DNA of 64,000 nucleotides from JAWXBA01 sp048499805 (GCA_048499805.1 JASNZF010000005.1:62001-126000); one strand, 5' to 3'. Counted from the stretch's first letter, positions 1 through 8,263 are shown. The notes: a model not told the origin generated them from the sequence alone. Program-made: numbers and translations.

Positions 1-175
1 CGCCGAAGTCGAGGGACATCGCGAAATCGACGCCGGCCACCCGCTTGGACACCATGGTGGTCAGGGAAGGCATGTCAGTGAGCGAGACGTGGTCTATCGG
101 CACATCGTACAGGATGAGGTCGACAGCCTCCGAATAGCCTTGAGCATAGAGATAGGCACCATAGTCAGGTTGCAT
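1..175 (-). CDS. hypothetical protein, 3' part cut by window edge
   Basis: An ATG on the minus strand at 175 opens a frame that runs without a stop to the window edge; 58 residues are visible, beginning MQPDYGAYLYAQ. It overlaps the end of the upstream gene by 11 nt (the ATG sits inside the last codons before that gene's TGA), which suggests translational coupling. No family recognised and no signal peptide or membrane segment is visible. Function unknown. The main support is the open frame plus the tight overlap. Confidence 0.5.
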   Translation of the reverse strand, partial: MQPDYGAYLYAQGYSEAVDLILYDVPIDHVSLTDMPSLTTMVSKRVAGVDFAMSLDFG

Positions 176-464
176 CGCGGCCCACCCCCTCCCCAAACCA
201 CCGCCGGTGCATGAACCGCAGCAAGGCCACCCCCATCGGATACACTCTGTTCCGCTCCGGCAGCACTGCATCCACCCCGCACCGCGGGCAGAGCGCTGTC
301 TGGCCGGCCGCGCCCCTCCCGACGGCAGGCGAATCAACCCAGGACGAGATTTCCGCTGGGTGGAAGCGCTCCTGGCAATGAAAACAACCGCAGATGGTAC
401 TCCGCTCGATCGCGGCCCGATGCCCCGTACTCTGGCTGTGCAGCAGCTCCGCCTCGTGGACCAT
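165..464 (-). CDS. small zinc-ribbon cytoplasmic protein, conserved family
   Basis: A 99-residue protein with two cysteine pairs: CGCFHC at about residues 26-31 and CPRCG at about 63-67, between which lies the stretch HPAEISSWVD. The C-terminus ends in FMHRRWF. This matches the pattern of a small conserved cytoplasmic protein family found in many bacteria (GCFYC, then a TALCPYCGID-like motif, then a MHxYWF end), presumably binding one zinc ion. Molecular role unknown. The start is supported by a purine-rich GGAGGGAG about 9 nt upstream of the ATG. The following gene overlaps its stop. Confidence 0.75.
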   Translation of the reverse strand: MVHEAELLHSQSTGHRAAIERSTICGCFHCQERFHPAEISSWVDSPAVGRGAAGQTALCPRCGVDAVLPERNRVYPMGVALLRFMHRRWFGEGVGRDAT

Positions 465-543
465 GGCAGTCTCCCTCCCGGCCCCCGCGGCGCGGACCGG
501 TTGTTACAAGTCGTGTTCTCCTGAGCCATGCCTGCACGGCCGC

Positions 544-567
544 TGTCCTGGACACCAACCTGTCCAG
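544..567. promoter_or_regulatory. TGTCC/GGACA palindrome cluster, possible operator
   Basis: TGTCC-T-GGACA at 544-554 is a perfect short palindrome. CTGGACA (548-554) also pairs with TGTCCAG (561-567). It lies about 80 bp upstream of the minus-strand zinc-ribbon gene. The same half-site recurs at 769-821. Binding by a regulator is inference only. Confidence 0.3.
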
Positions 568-766
568 ACGCGGGGGATGAAGCCGGGCGCATGGGAGCCT
601 GTTCAGCTGCCATAACCGGCGTCCGACGATCCACCTTACCACGCGAGCTGATTCTACGCCAGTGGACTCCAACTATTGTAGTCGCCAGGTGTGCCATCAC
701 CCGATGCCCCGACCCTCGGCACCCCCTCCCCCCCCGCCGTCCACCACTCCACCGACCGTCCGCACG

Positions 767-821
767 AAGTGTCCGGTCGAGGGCAAGAGTGTCCCAAATG
801 GGGACAGTTGGGCGGACACTT
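767..821. promoter_or_regulatory. nested inverted repeats, enhancer/operator-like
   Basis: An outer perfect 9-bp inverted repeat, AAGTGTCCG (767-775) and CGGACACTT (813-821), encloses an inner palindrome TGTCCCAAATGGGGACA (790-806). The TGT-N11-ACA form resembles sites bound by dimeric activators such as sigma-54 enhancer-binding proteins. It lies in non-coding DNA about 500 bp upstream of a sigma-54-like promoter. Function inferred, not shown. Confidence 0.4.
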
Positions 822-879
822 CCAGGGGAAGCGGTCACATCCCCCGTCCGGCCGGGACCTTTCGTCGTCAGCCCGGGAC

Positions 880-1260
880 ACCCCGTGCGCTACCAGTGCA
901 GGGGGCTGCGCGATCGGTGTGGCTACCGTGTGCCACCCCGTATCAAGCGTGCGTCACCGGTGTCACGAACATATGCCACCGGTGCGACGACCGTGCGCTC
1001 CCAGTCGCACGACCGTCCGCGTCGCCTGCACCCTCTCCCGCCCCCCTGTAGCGTCCATGCGCTGGCCGTTCAACAACTTGCGCCACCGCCGACAGGAGCG
1101 TGCGCATGCGGTGCAGCACCACCTGTCGGTGGTGTCACACCGGTGCGCCAAGGGTGCGGCTACCTCCTGCTCTCGGTGCAGCACCGCCTGCACCGGGTCG
1201 CACGACCATGCGCTGGTCCTGGAGGACCGCGCGCCGGGTCTGGGCATTGATCCGGGTCAC
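880..1260. repeat. degenerate short-repeat, gene-free region
   Basis: The gap from 465 to 1381 has no convincing gene: the long frames crossing it lack plausible protein composition and start sites. Within it, 880-1260 is crowded with imperfect copies of ACCGTGCG/GCACGACCG/GGTGCAGCACC words and local dyads such as ACCACCTGTCGGTGGT. No regular period was found. It may be decayed coding sequence or a structured leader. Nothing recognisable otherwise. Confidence 0.3.
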
Positions 1261-1302
1261 CTCTCCAGGCGCGCGACACCTCCGCGGCACCCCGAAACGG
1301 AC

Positions 1303-1318
1303 TGGCACAAAAGTTGTG
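1303..1318 (+). promoter_or_regulatory. sigma-54-like promoter upstream of 1382 gene
   Basis: TGGCACAAAAGTTGTG fits the -24/-12 layout (TGGCAC, then N5, then TTGTG). Exactly 10 nt separate the GG from the position of the conserved GC, which here reads GT. The same stretch is also a dyad (CACAA/TTGTG, 1306-1318). Start codon lies 64 nt downstream. The single mismatch at the essential -12 C weakens the call. Confidence 0.35.
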
Positions 1319-1381
1319 TTTCACCTCTTCGTCGGTCGACAACTCACGTGGAACGCAGGTCAACCAGATTGGAGGTGTATC

Positions 1382-2095
1382 ATGGAAGCGAGAACGAAGT
1401 TGCAGGTGGAGCGAGCCGCGCGCGTGATCGGCTTCAGTCGCGAGCATCCCTCCGATGTTCCGGGGTACCAGGCTGCCGTCAGCAAGCTCGAGGAACGCCT
1501 GACCCACACCCGGAAGATGGCCCAGCAGCAGATCGGCAGCGGGCTCGAGGGCAAGGGTGCCCTGGCGGACCGCAACACCCTCGCCCGGCTGATCGTCGCA
1601 GATCTGCAGCTGCTCGCCGGGATCGCCAGGGCTGCCGGCGTGGAGTCGGCTGGCACCCCGAAGCGCATCAAGTATCCGGGGCCCCGCCGCAATCAGGTGC
1701 AGTTCCTGAGCGGGGCCCGGGTGGCGGTGGAAGCAACCGAGGGTGAGCTGGAGCGGTTGATCGCCTTCGGCCTCCCCGCCGACCACTTGACCACGCTGCG
1801 CCAACGGCTCGACCAGTTCGGCGAGTTCCTCGCCAAGCGTGACGAGACGGCGCGGGCCAGGATCGCGGCCCGGGCGGAGATGCGCACCCTGACCCGGGAA
1901 ATGCGGGCCCTGGTCGAGCAGCTCGACGCCCTCAACCGCCACCGGTTCCTCGGAGATACGGCGACGATGGCCGTCTGGCGCTCCACGCGGCGCCTCCGGG
2001 CCCCAATCCCGGCCCCCAGCAGCAGCAGCGAGCCGGCCCGGCTGGCAACCGGTAGCGCCGCAGTGATGCTGCCACCCGGACCGTCGGTGCCATGA
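1382..2095 (+). CDS. hypothetical all-helical protein
   Basis: 237 residues with a well placed GGAGG upstream of the ATG. The first two thirds look helical and charged, with stretches such as LEERLTHTRKMAQQQIG and VEATEGELERLIAFGLPADHL; the C-terminus (after about residue 195) is rich in Pro, Ser and Ala and probably disordered. No signal peptide, transmembrane segment or catalytic motif is visible. It resembles unnamed helical proteins that occur in several soil phyla, but I cannot assign a function. It has its own sigma-54-like promoter candidate and a strong terminator, so it is probably a single-gene unit. Confidence 0.7.
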   Translation: MEARTKLQVERAARVIGFSREHPSDVPGYQAAVSKLEERLTHTRKMAQQQIGSGLEGKGALADRNTLARLIVADLQLLAGIARAAGVESAGTPKRIKYPGPRRNQVQFLSGARVAVEATEGELERLIAFGLPADHLTTLRQRLDQFGEFLAKRDETARARIAARAEMRTLTREMRALVEQLDALNRHRFLGDTATMAVWRSTRRLRAPIPAPSSSSEPARLATGSAAVMLPPGPSVP

Positions 2096-2120
2096 ATTCC
2101 CGAACAACAGACACCTGACG

Positions 2121-2150
2121 ACCCCACTCGGCGGATCCACCGAGTGGGGT
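2121..2150 (+). terminator. intrinsic terminator after 1382 gene
   Basis: Perfect 11-bp stem ACCCCACTCGG (2121-2131) / CCGAGTGGGGT (2140-2150) with an 8-nt loop, followed by TGGTGTTTCT. It begins 25 nt after the stop codon. Confidence 0.8.
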
Positions 2151-2185
2151 TGGTGTTTCTCGGGGGGAACTGTCGGATCGCCTCT

Positions 2186-2230
2186 CGCGGCTGAAGCCGC
2201 GGCTCGGCCAGGCGGGTCGCTGAAGCGACC
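2186..2230. repeat. twin REP-like hairpins
   Basis: Two adjacent perfect 7-bp hairpins share a GA loop: CGCGGCT-GA-AGCCGCG (2186-2201) and GGTCGCT-GA-AGCGACC (2215-2230). Paired GA-loop palindromes in a gap between convergent genes look like a REP/BIME-type interspersed element. Only one copy is in the window. Confidence 0.45.
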
Positions 2231-2253
2231 TCTTGCTCCGTCACGGATCCACC

Positions 2254-2330
2254 ACCACCCGACACCCGACACCCCATTCCCCATTCCCCATTCCCCATTC
2301 CCCAGTCCCTAGTCCCCAGCCCCTACCCCC
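2254..2330. repeat. heptamer tandem repeat, pyrimidine-rich on plus strand
   Basis: Eleven consecutive in-phase heptamers of the form NANNCCC, including GACACCC twice, CATTCCC four times, CAGTCCC, TAGTCCC and CAGCCCC. The array runs into the glpK stop codon (2323-2325), so on the glpK coding strand it is a G-rich tract starting at the stop. Confidence 0.85.
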
Positions 2331-3807
2331 CGCCCCCTCCCGCCCACCCCAACGTCGCCTGGACCGCCCGGCGCCATCCCGCCCAGTGCATGGCGCGGGC
2401 TTCCGGACCAAGCGACGGGGTGAACCGCGTCCACCGGCGGGCGGCGGTGAATTCCTCGATCGATCCCCAGACCCCGAGCGCCAGTCCGGCAAGCGCCCCC
2501 GCCCCAAGGGCGGTGGTCTCCACGACATCCGGTCGCTCGACCGGGACATCGAGCAAGTCGGCCTGGAACTGCATCAGCCAGTCGTTGGCGGTGGCCCCGC
2601 CATCCACGCGGAGCACCGGCACAGCGATCCCCGCCGGCCCGGTCATCCCGTGCAGCAGCTCGGCCGAGCTGAAGGCGATCGCCTCCAAGGCGGCACGCAC
2701 CAGGTGGGCGTGGGTCGTCCCCCGCGTCAGGCCGGTGATCGTCCCCCTCGCCTCCGGCTCCCAGTAGGGCGAGCCCAGCCCGACGAACGCGGGGACAAAG
2801 GAGACCCCCCCCGTATCGGGAACCGACCGGGCCAGGTCCTCGCTCTCCGCCGCAGTGCCCAGGATGCCCAGGCCGTCTCGGAGCCATTGGACCGCCGCGC
2901 CAGCGATGAAGACGCTCCCCTCGAGCGCATAGGACGGCTGGCCGCGCGGATCACACGCCGCCGTGGCCAGGAGGCCCTCCGGAGGCACGGGAACGCCGTT
3001 TCCCGCATGAACGAGTAGGAAGGCGCCTGTCCCATAGGTGTTCTTCGCCATGCCCGCAGAAACGCATCCCTGGCCGAAGAGCGCGGACTGCTGGTCGCCG
3101 ACCAGTCCGGCAATCGGGACCGCGAATCCAAACGTTTCCTTCATGGTCTCCGCCGCCACCCCACTCGACGGGACGATGGCGGGCAGCAGCTCTCGCGGCA
3201 CCTGGAACAGCTGCAGAAGCGGCTCGCTCCATTCCCGCTGCCCCAGGTCGTAGAGGAGGGTGCGCGAGGCGTTGGTATGGTCGGTGACATGGAAGGCACC
3301 GCCCGAGAGCCGGGCCACCAGCCAGCTGTCCACCGTCCCGGCGGCGAGTTCCCCGCGCTCGGCCCGCCGGCGCAGCTCCGGGTCGCGCAGCAGCCACTCC
3401 AGCTTGGTGGCCGAGAAGTAGGGGTCGAGCAACAGCCCGGTCCGGCCCCGGACCTTCGGCTCCACTCCCGACTCCCGCAGGGCACTGCACCGGGCCGCCG
3501 TCCGCCGGTCCTGCCAGACGATGGCGGGTGCCACCGCACGCAGGGTCTTCCGGTCCCAGAGGACGACGGTCTCGCGCTGGTTGCTGATCCCGATCCCCGT
3601 CGGCCGGACCCCGGCGCGGGCCAGTGCCTCGCGCGCCGCCTCGACGGTGCTCTGGAAGAGGTCCTCGGCGTCGTGCTCCACCCACCCGGGCTGGGGGAAG
3701 TGCTGCGGGAACTCCCGGTAGGCATGTCCCAGGATCGCCCCGTCCTGCGCGATGATCAGGGCGCGGGATCCCGTGGTGCCTTGGTCGAGCGCGAGGATGG
3801 AGGGCAT
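2323..3807 (-). CDS. glpK: glycerol kinase
   Basis: 494 residues, the usual length for GlpK, which phosphorylates glycerol to glycerol 3-phosphate with ATP in the cytoplasm. The N-terminus carries the FGGY-family phosphate-1 motif (LALDQGTTGSRALI), followed by QHFPQPGWVEHD, SNQRET, WQDRR, and the C-terminal adenosine region (DGGATANDWLMQFQAD). The start is the ATG at 3807 just before PSILALDQGTTG. It has no Shine-Dalgarno; the bases upstream are C-rich heptamer repeat on the coding strand. No glpF or glpD lies nearby, and the enoyl-CoA hydratase gene is divergent. Confidence 0.95.
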   Translation of the reverse strand: MPSILALDQGTTGSRALIIAQDGAILGHAYREFPQHFPQPGWVEHDAEDLFQSTVEAAREALARAGVRPTGIGISNQRETVVLWDRKTLRAVAPAIVWQDRRTAARCSALRESGVEPKVRGRTGLLLDPYFSATKLEWLLRDPELRRRAERGELAAGTVDSWLVARLSGGAFHVTDHTNASRTLLYDLGQREWSEPLLQLFQVPRELLPAIVPSSGVAAETMKETFGFAVPIAGLVGDQQSALFGQGCVSAGMAKNTYGTGAFLLVHAGNGVPVPPEGLLATAACDPRGQPSYALEGSVFIAGAAVQWLRDGLGILGTAAESEDLARSVPDTGGVSFVPAFVGLGSPYWEPEARGTITGLTRGTTHAHLVRAALEAIAFSSAELLHGMTGPAGIAVPVLRVDGGATANDWLMQFQADLLDVPVERPDVVETTALGAGALAGLALGVWGSIEEFTAARRWTRFTPSLGPEARAMHWAGWRRAVQATLGWAGGGGG

Positions 3808-3813
3808 AGTTGC

Positions 3814-3883
3814 GGGGGCTGGGGACTGGGAACTGGGGGCTGGGGACTGGGAACTGGGGACTGGGGACTGGGGACTGGGGGGT
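3814..3883. repeat. heptamer tandem repeat, purine-rich on plus strand
   Basis: Ten in-phase heptamers, mostly GGGGACT, GGGAACT and GGGGGCT, lie 6 bp from the glpK start codon. On the glpK coding strand this is a C-rich tract occupying the ribosome-binding position. Confidence 0.85.
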
Positions 3884-4028
3884 GCCCGTGAAGGATGTCC
3901 CGCGCAGGTAGGTTTCACAACCGGACCGACCTTCCCGACATCACCCTCCGCGGCTCCGCGTGAGCTCTTCAACAGACCCAGTCAGGCCGGGATCGGGACA
4001 CCCACCCAAGCGAGCCGTTACCTTTCCC

Positions 4029-4065
4029 TAGCCCCTAGCCCCTAGCCCCCATTCCCCATTTCCCC
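4029..4065. repeat. heptamer tandem repeat, pyrimidine-rich on plus strand
   Basis: TAGCCCC three times, CATTCCC, then CATTTCCCC, ending 8 bp before the start codon of the hydratase gene. With 3814-3883 it brackets the divergent gap as an inverted pair: purine-rich left arm, pyrimidine-rich right arm. Confidence 0.75.
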
Positions 4066-4073
4066 ACCGGCCC

Positions 4074-4856
4074 ATGCCCTACACCAATCTCCTCTACGAC
4101 GTCACCGACGGCATCGCCACCATCACCGTCAACCGCCCCGACAAGCTCAACGCCCTCAACGGCGAGGTGATCGGCGAGCTGGGCCAGGCGATTCGCGCCG
4201 TCACGGAGGACAAGGCCGTCCAGGGGGCGATCCTGACCGGCGCGGGCGCGAAGGCCTTCGTGGCCGGGGCGGACATCGCCGAGCTCTCCGCGATGGCGCC
4301 GGGCGCCGCGCGCGCCCGGTCGGAGGAGGGACAGGCCGTCTTCGACCGGTTCGAGCAGTCGGGCAAGCCGGTGATCGCCGCCATCAATGGCTTCGCCCTC
4401 GGGGGTGGCCTCGAGCTGGCCATGGCGTGCCACCTGCGGGTGGCGGCGGACGGAGCCAAGTTCGGGCAGCCCGAGGTCAAGCTGGGCCTCTGCCCCGGCT
4501 ATGGGGGGTCGGTGCGACTGCCGCGCCTGGTGGGCCGGGGCCGCGCGCTCGAACTGCTGCTGACCGGCGGGATGATCGACGCGGCCGAGGCCCACCGGAT
4601 CGGACTGGTCAACCAGGTCGTGCCCGGCGACACCCTCCAGGAGGCTGCCAGAACCCTGCTGTCGGCCATCCTCGCCAACGGTCCGCTGGCGATCCGGGCC
4701 TGCCTGGAGTCGGTGAACCTGGGGATGGATCTGTCGCTCGAGGAAGCCCTCTCCCACGAGGCGGAGTTGTTCGGCGCCCTGTTCGGGAGTGCCGACATGC
4801 ACGAGGGCACCGGCGCCTTCCTCGCCCGACGCAAGCCCCAGTTCAAGGGGGAGTGA
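4074..4856 (+). CDS. enoyl-CoA hydratase/isomerase (crotonase) family
   Basis: 260 residues, typical of enoyl-CoA hydratase, which hydrates 2-enoyl-CoA to 3-hydroxyacyl-CoA. The oxyanion-hole motif GADIAEL is at about 65-71. The two catalytic glutamates of the hydratase subgroup both appear present: E114 in GGGLELAM and E134 in FGQPEVKLG. The C-terminus ends in FLARRKPQFKG, common in FadB/Crt-like single-domain hydratases. The ATG has no visible Shine-Dalgarno; a C-rich heptamer array sits directly upstream. recF follows 53 bp later. Substrate chain length cannot be read from the sequence; fatty acid or amino acid breakdown is likely. Confidence 0.9.
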   Translation: MPYTNLLYDVTDGIATITVNRPDKLNALNGEVIGELGQAIRAVTEDKAVQGAILTGAGAKAFVAGADIAELSAMAPGAARARSEEGQAVFDRFEQSGKPVIAAINGFALGGGLELAMACHLRVAADGAKFGQPEVKLGLCPGYGGSVRLPRLVGRGRALELLLTGGMIDAAEAHRIGLVNQVVPGDTLQEAARTLLSAILANGPLAIRACLESVNLGMDLSLEEALSHEAELFGALFGSADMHEGTGAFLARRKPQFKGE

Positions 4857-4909
4857 TCCGCCGGTTTCCGGACTGGGAATCGGCACCCCAAGCCGCTAAA
4901 TTTGGAGGG

Positions 4910-5986
4910 ATGCGGGCCACCCGAATCAGCGCGCGCGGATTCCGGAACCTGGCTCCGCTGGACCTGGCCCTCCCGGCGGCCGGAGCCGCCATTCTGGGCC
5001 CCAACGGGCAGGGCAAGACCAGCCTGCTGGAGGCGCTGGCCTACCCGGTGCTCTGGCGCTCGGTCCGCGGCGCCCCGGACCTGGAGCTGGTGCAGTTCGG
5101 CGCCGATGCCTTTCACCTCCGGGTGGAGTTCGACGGCCGGTCGGTCGAGGCCGGCTTCCTTCGTGCCGGACGCCGCAAGCGCCTGGCGGTGGACGGGCTG
5201 GAACAGGTGCGGCTGGGCGCGGCGATCGGTCATTGGGCGGCGGTCACCTTCCTGCCCACCGACCTGGCGCTGATCCAGGGGCCGGCCTCGGAGCGGCGGC
5301 GATACCTCGACCAGATGCTCTCGCTGGCCGACCCGTCCTACCTCGGGCACCTGAGCCGGTTCCGCGCGGCGCTGGCGCACCGCAACGCCGCCCTGCGGCA
5401 GGGGCGCCCGGAGCTGGCGGCACCGTTTGAGCCCGCCCTGGCGCGGCATGGCGCCGCGCTGGTCAGTTCGCGGCTGGCCTGGGTGGGCGACTGTGCCGCC
5501 GCCCTCGCCGAGGAGTGCGAGCACCTTGGCGAGGCCGCGCCGGTGGGGCTGGAGTACCGGGGGCGTGTGGAGCTCGCCGACCCCGCCGCCTGGCCCGAGG
5601 CGCTGCGCGCCTCGGCCAGTCGCGACCAGGTCCTCCGGGCAACCGGCATCGGTCCCCACCGGGACGACCTGACAGTCACGATCGGCGGACACCCGGCCCG
5701 CAGCTTCGGGAGCACCGGCCAGCAACGGGGGACAGCGGTCGGGCTCCGGCTGGTGGAGATGACGACGCTCGCGCGGACCCGGGGCAGCGAGCCGGTCCTG
5801 CTGCTGGACGATGTCTTTGCCGAGCTCGATGACGATCGCCAGCGCCGGCTGGCGCGGCGGCTGGCCCCGGGTGGCGACCGGCAGGTCTTCGTGACGGCGC
5901 CGCGCCGCGATGAACTGCCCGCGGGGCTCGAGCTCGAGGTGCTGCGGGTGGAGGACGGATCGGTCCGGAACGGCGGGAGCGCATGA
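4910..5986 (+). CDS. recF: DNA replication/repair protein RecF
   Basis: 358 residues, the normal RecF size. It is an SMC-like ATPase that loads RecA onto gapped DNA together with RecO and RecR. Walker A GPNGQGKTS is at about residues 29-37, the ABC signature region lies around FGSTGQQRG, and Walker B with D-loop reads VLLLDDVFAELDDDR. The ATG at 4910 follows GGAGGG closely. Its stop overlaps the start of dciA (ATGA), and gyrB follows, giving the widespread recF-dciA-gyrB order, here without dnaA or dnaN upstream. Confidence 0.95.
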   Translation: MRATRISARGFRNLAPLDLALPAAGAAILGPNGQGKTSLLEALAYPVLWRSVRGAPDLELVQFGADAFHLRVEFDGRSVEAGFLRAGRRKRLAVDGLEQVRLGAAIGHWAAVTFLPTDLALIQGPASERRRYLDQMLSLADPSYLGHLSRFRAALAHRNAALRQGRPELAAPFEPALARHGAALVSSRLAWVGDCAAALAEECEHLGEAAPVGLEYRGRVELADPAAWPEALRASASRDQVLRATGIGPHRDDLTVTIGGHPARSFGSTGQQRGTAVGLRLVEMTTLARTRGSEPVLLLDDVFAELDDDRQRRLARRLAPGGDRQVFVTAPRRDELPAGLELEVLRVEDGSVRNGGSA

Positions 5987-6330
5987 AGGATCGCAAGGGA
6001 GGCCTGGTCCCGCTCCGGGAGGCGCTGGACCACTGGATCAGCCACCGGAGCGGCATCGCCAAGCGGCTCGACCAGGCCGACGCGGTGCTCTCGTGGGCCG
6101 AGGCGGTCGGGCCCCAGGTGGCGGCGATCACCCGGCCCGAATCGGTCACCCCCGACGGCGTCCTGCGGGTCCGGGTGACCACCCCGCAATGGGCCACCGA
6201 GCTGGGCCTCCAGGCGCCGCGGATCCTGGCCCGCCTGAACCAGAACCGCAAGGGCCGGATCGTGACCATCCGCTGGATCGTGGGTCCCCTGGACCCGACA
6301 GACCCTCACGCCGACAGGACGCATGGCTGA
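5983..6330 (+). CDS. dciA: DciA-like protein (DUF721)
   Basis: 115 residues with the DUF721 pattern: LREALDHWISHRSGIAKRL at the start, then W..AVGPQVAAITRPESV and LRVRVTTPQWATELGLQAPRILARLN. DciA loads or assists the replicative helicase DnaB in bacteria lacking DnaC. It starts on the ATG overlapping the recF stop and ends 8 nt inside the gyrB start, so the three genes are almost certainly cotranscribed and translationally coupled. Family assignment rests on motif resemblance and on the position between recF and gyrB. Confidence 0.85.
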   Translation: MKDRKGGLVPLREALDHWISHRSGIAKRLDQADAVLSWAEAVGPQVAAITRPESVTPDGVLRVRVTTPQWATELGLQAPRILARLNQNRKGRIVTIRWIVGPLDPTDPHADRTHG

Positions 6331-8260
6331 CGAGACGAAGGACCCCGGAACCAAGAAGGAATACGCCGCCGACTCCATCCAGGTGCTCAAGGGACTGGAG
6401 GCGGTGCGGAAACGGCCGGGCATGTACATCGGCAGCACCTCCGAGAACGGGCTCCATCACCTGGTCTACGAGGTGGTGGACAACTCCATCGACGAGGCGC
6501 TGGCCGGCTTCTGCGACACCATCGGGGTGGTGATCCACCCCGACAACAGCATCACCGTGACCGACAACGGCCGCGGCATCCCGGTGGGGATGCACCCGAC
6601 CGAGAAGCTGCCGGCGGTCGAGGTGGCGCTGACGGTGCTGCACGCCGGCGGCAAGTTCGACAAGAACACCTACAAGGTGTCCGGCGGCCTCCACGGCGTC
6701 GGCGTGTCGGTCGTCAACGCCCTCTCCGAGACGCTCCAGGTGACGGTGGACCGCGAGGGCCAGCGGCACCAGATGAGCTTCGTGCGGGGCAAGACCACCC
6801 AGCAGCTCACGGTGCTGGGCAAGACGAAGTCCACCGGCACCACCGTCACCTTCAAGCCCGACCCCGAGATCTTCACCGTCCTCGAGTACCACTACACCAC
6901 CCTGGCCGACCGGCTCCGCCAGCTGGCGTTCCTCAACAAGGGTGTCACGATCACCCTGACCGACGAGCGCGCCGAGCCCGCCAAGGCCGACATCTTCTTC
7001 GCCAAGGGCGGCCTGATCGAGTTCGTGTCCTGGCTCAACCGCAACAAGAAGGCGCTCCACCCGAAGCCGGTGTCCTTCTTCGCGGTCAAGGACGACGTCG
7101 AGGTCGACCTGGCGCTCCAGTACGAGGACGGGTACAACGAGAACGTCTTCACCTTCGTGAACAACATCAACACCCACGAGGGCGGCACCCACCTGACCGG
7201 GTTCCGCTCGGCGCTGACCCGGACCATCAACGAGATCGCCAAGAAGGGGAACTACCTCAAGAAGGCGGACTTCACCCTGAGCGGCGAGGACATCCGCGAG
7301 GGGCTGACCTGCGTGCTCCACGTCAAGGTGAAGGAGCCCCAGTTCGAGGGCCAGACCAAGACCAAGCTCGGCAACTCCGAGGTCGAGGGAATCGTCAAGC
7401 AGGTGGTCAACGAACACCTCGGCAACTACCTCGACGAGCACCCGCCGGTCGTCAAGGCGATCCTCGAGAAGGCGGTCAGCGCCGCCCGCGCCCGCGAGGC
7501 CGCCCGCAAGGCCCGCGACCTGGTCCGCAAGAAGACCGGCCTGGAGAACGCCGTGCTCCCGGGCAAGCTCGCCGATTGCTCCCTCGACGACCCCGCGATG
7601 TGCGAGATCTACCTGGTCGAGGGCGACTCCGCCGGCGGCAGCGCCAAGCAGGGGCGCGACCGGTCCTTCCAGGCGATCCTGCCGCTGCGCGGCAAGATCC
7701 TCAACGTCGAGAAGGCCCGGATCGACAAGATCCTCGGCAACGAGGAGATCCGCTCGATGATCACCGCGATCGGCGCCGGCGTGCGCGAGGAGTTCGACCT
7801 CGCCAAGGCCCGCTACCACAAGATCATCCTGATGACCGACGCCGACGTCGATGGCGCCCACATCCGCACCCTGCTGCTGACCTTCTTCTTCCGGCAGATG
7901 CCCGAGCTGATCGAGGCCGGCTACATCTACATCGCCACCCCGCCGCTCTATCGGGTGGCGCGGGCCAAGGAGGAGTACTACGCCTACAATGACCAGGAGC
8001 GCGACGAGTACGTCCGGCGCCTGAGCAACGACGGCAAGGCCAACGTCAACATCCAGCGCTACAAGGGCCTCGGCGAGATGAACCCCGACCAGCTCTGGAA
8101 GACCACCATGGACCCCGCCACCCGCACCATGCAGCGGGTGACCCTGGAGGACGCCGTCGAGGCCTCCAAGCTGTTCGATGAGCTGATGGGCGATGCGGTC
8201 GAACCCCGGCGGGAATTCATCGAGCAGAACGCGCGCTATGTGAGCGTGCTGGACGTCTAG
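6323..8260 (+). CDS. gyrB: DNA gyrase subunit B
   Basis: 645 residues, the length of the compact GyrB lacking the proteobacterial insertion. The GHKL ATPase domain shows RKRPGMYIGS, VVDNSIDEA, DNGRGIPVG and GGLHGVGVSVVNALS. The TOPRIM domain has EGDSAGGSAKQGRDR, PLRGKILNVEKA and the metal-binding DADVDGAHIRTLLLTFFFR. The C-terminus contains QRYKGLGEMNPDQLW. Together with GyrA (not in the window) it supercoils DNA using ATP. It is the last gene of recF-dciA-gyrB, with the ATG inside the dciA stop region. Discrimination from ParE relies on this context. Confidence 0.97.
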   Translation: MADETKDPGTKKEYAADSIQVLKGLEAVRKRPGMYIGSTSENGLHHLVYEVVDNSIDEALAGFCDTIGVVIHPDNSITVTDNGRGIPVGMHPTEKLPAVEVALTVLHAGGKFDKNTYKVSGGLHGVGVSVVNALSETLQVTVDREGQRHQMSFVRGKTTQQLTVLGKTKSTGTTVTFKPDPEIFTVLEYHYTTLADRLRQLAFLNKGVTITLTDERAEPAKADIFFAKGGLIEFVSWLNRNKKALHPKPVSFFAVKDDVEVDLALQYEDGYNENVFTFVNNINTHEGGTHLTGFRSALTRTINEIAKKGNYLKKADFTLSGEDIREGLTCVLHVKVKEPQFEGQTKTKLGNSEVEGIVKQVVNEHLGNYLDEHPPVVKAILEKAVSAARAREAARKARDLVRKKTGLENAVLPGKLADCSLDDPAMCEIYLVEGDSAGGSAKQGRDRSFQAILPLRGKILNVEKARIDKILGNEEIRSMITAIGAGVREEFDLAKARYHKIILMTDADVDGAHIRTLLLTFFFRQMPELIEAGYIYIATPPLYRVARAKEEYYAYNDQERDEYVRRLSNDGKANVNIQRYKGLGEMNPDQLWKTTMDPATRTMQRVTLEDAVEASKLFDELMGDAVEPRREFIEQNARYVSVLDV

Positions 8261-8263
8261 AAC

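Noticed and set aside
691..1746. Plus-strand frame through the gene-free region as a Cys/His-rich protein
   Set aside because: No start with a ribosome site, biased composition caused by short repeats, and it runs into the well supported gene at 1382 in another frame.
2254..2330. Repeat array as a CRISPR
   Set aside because: Units are 7 bp with no spacers, and no cas genes are present.
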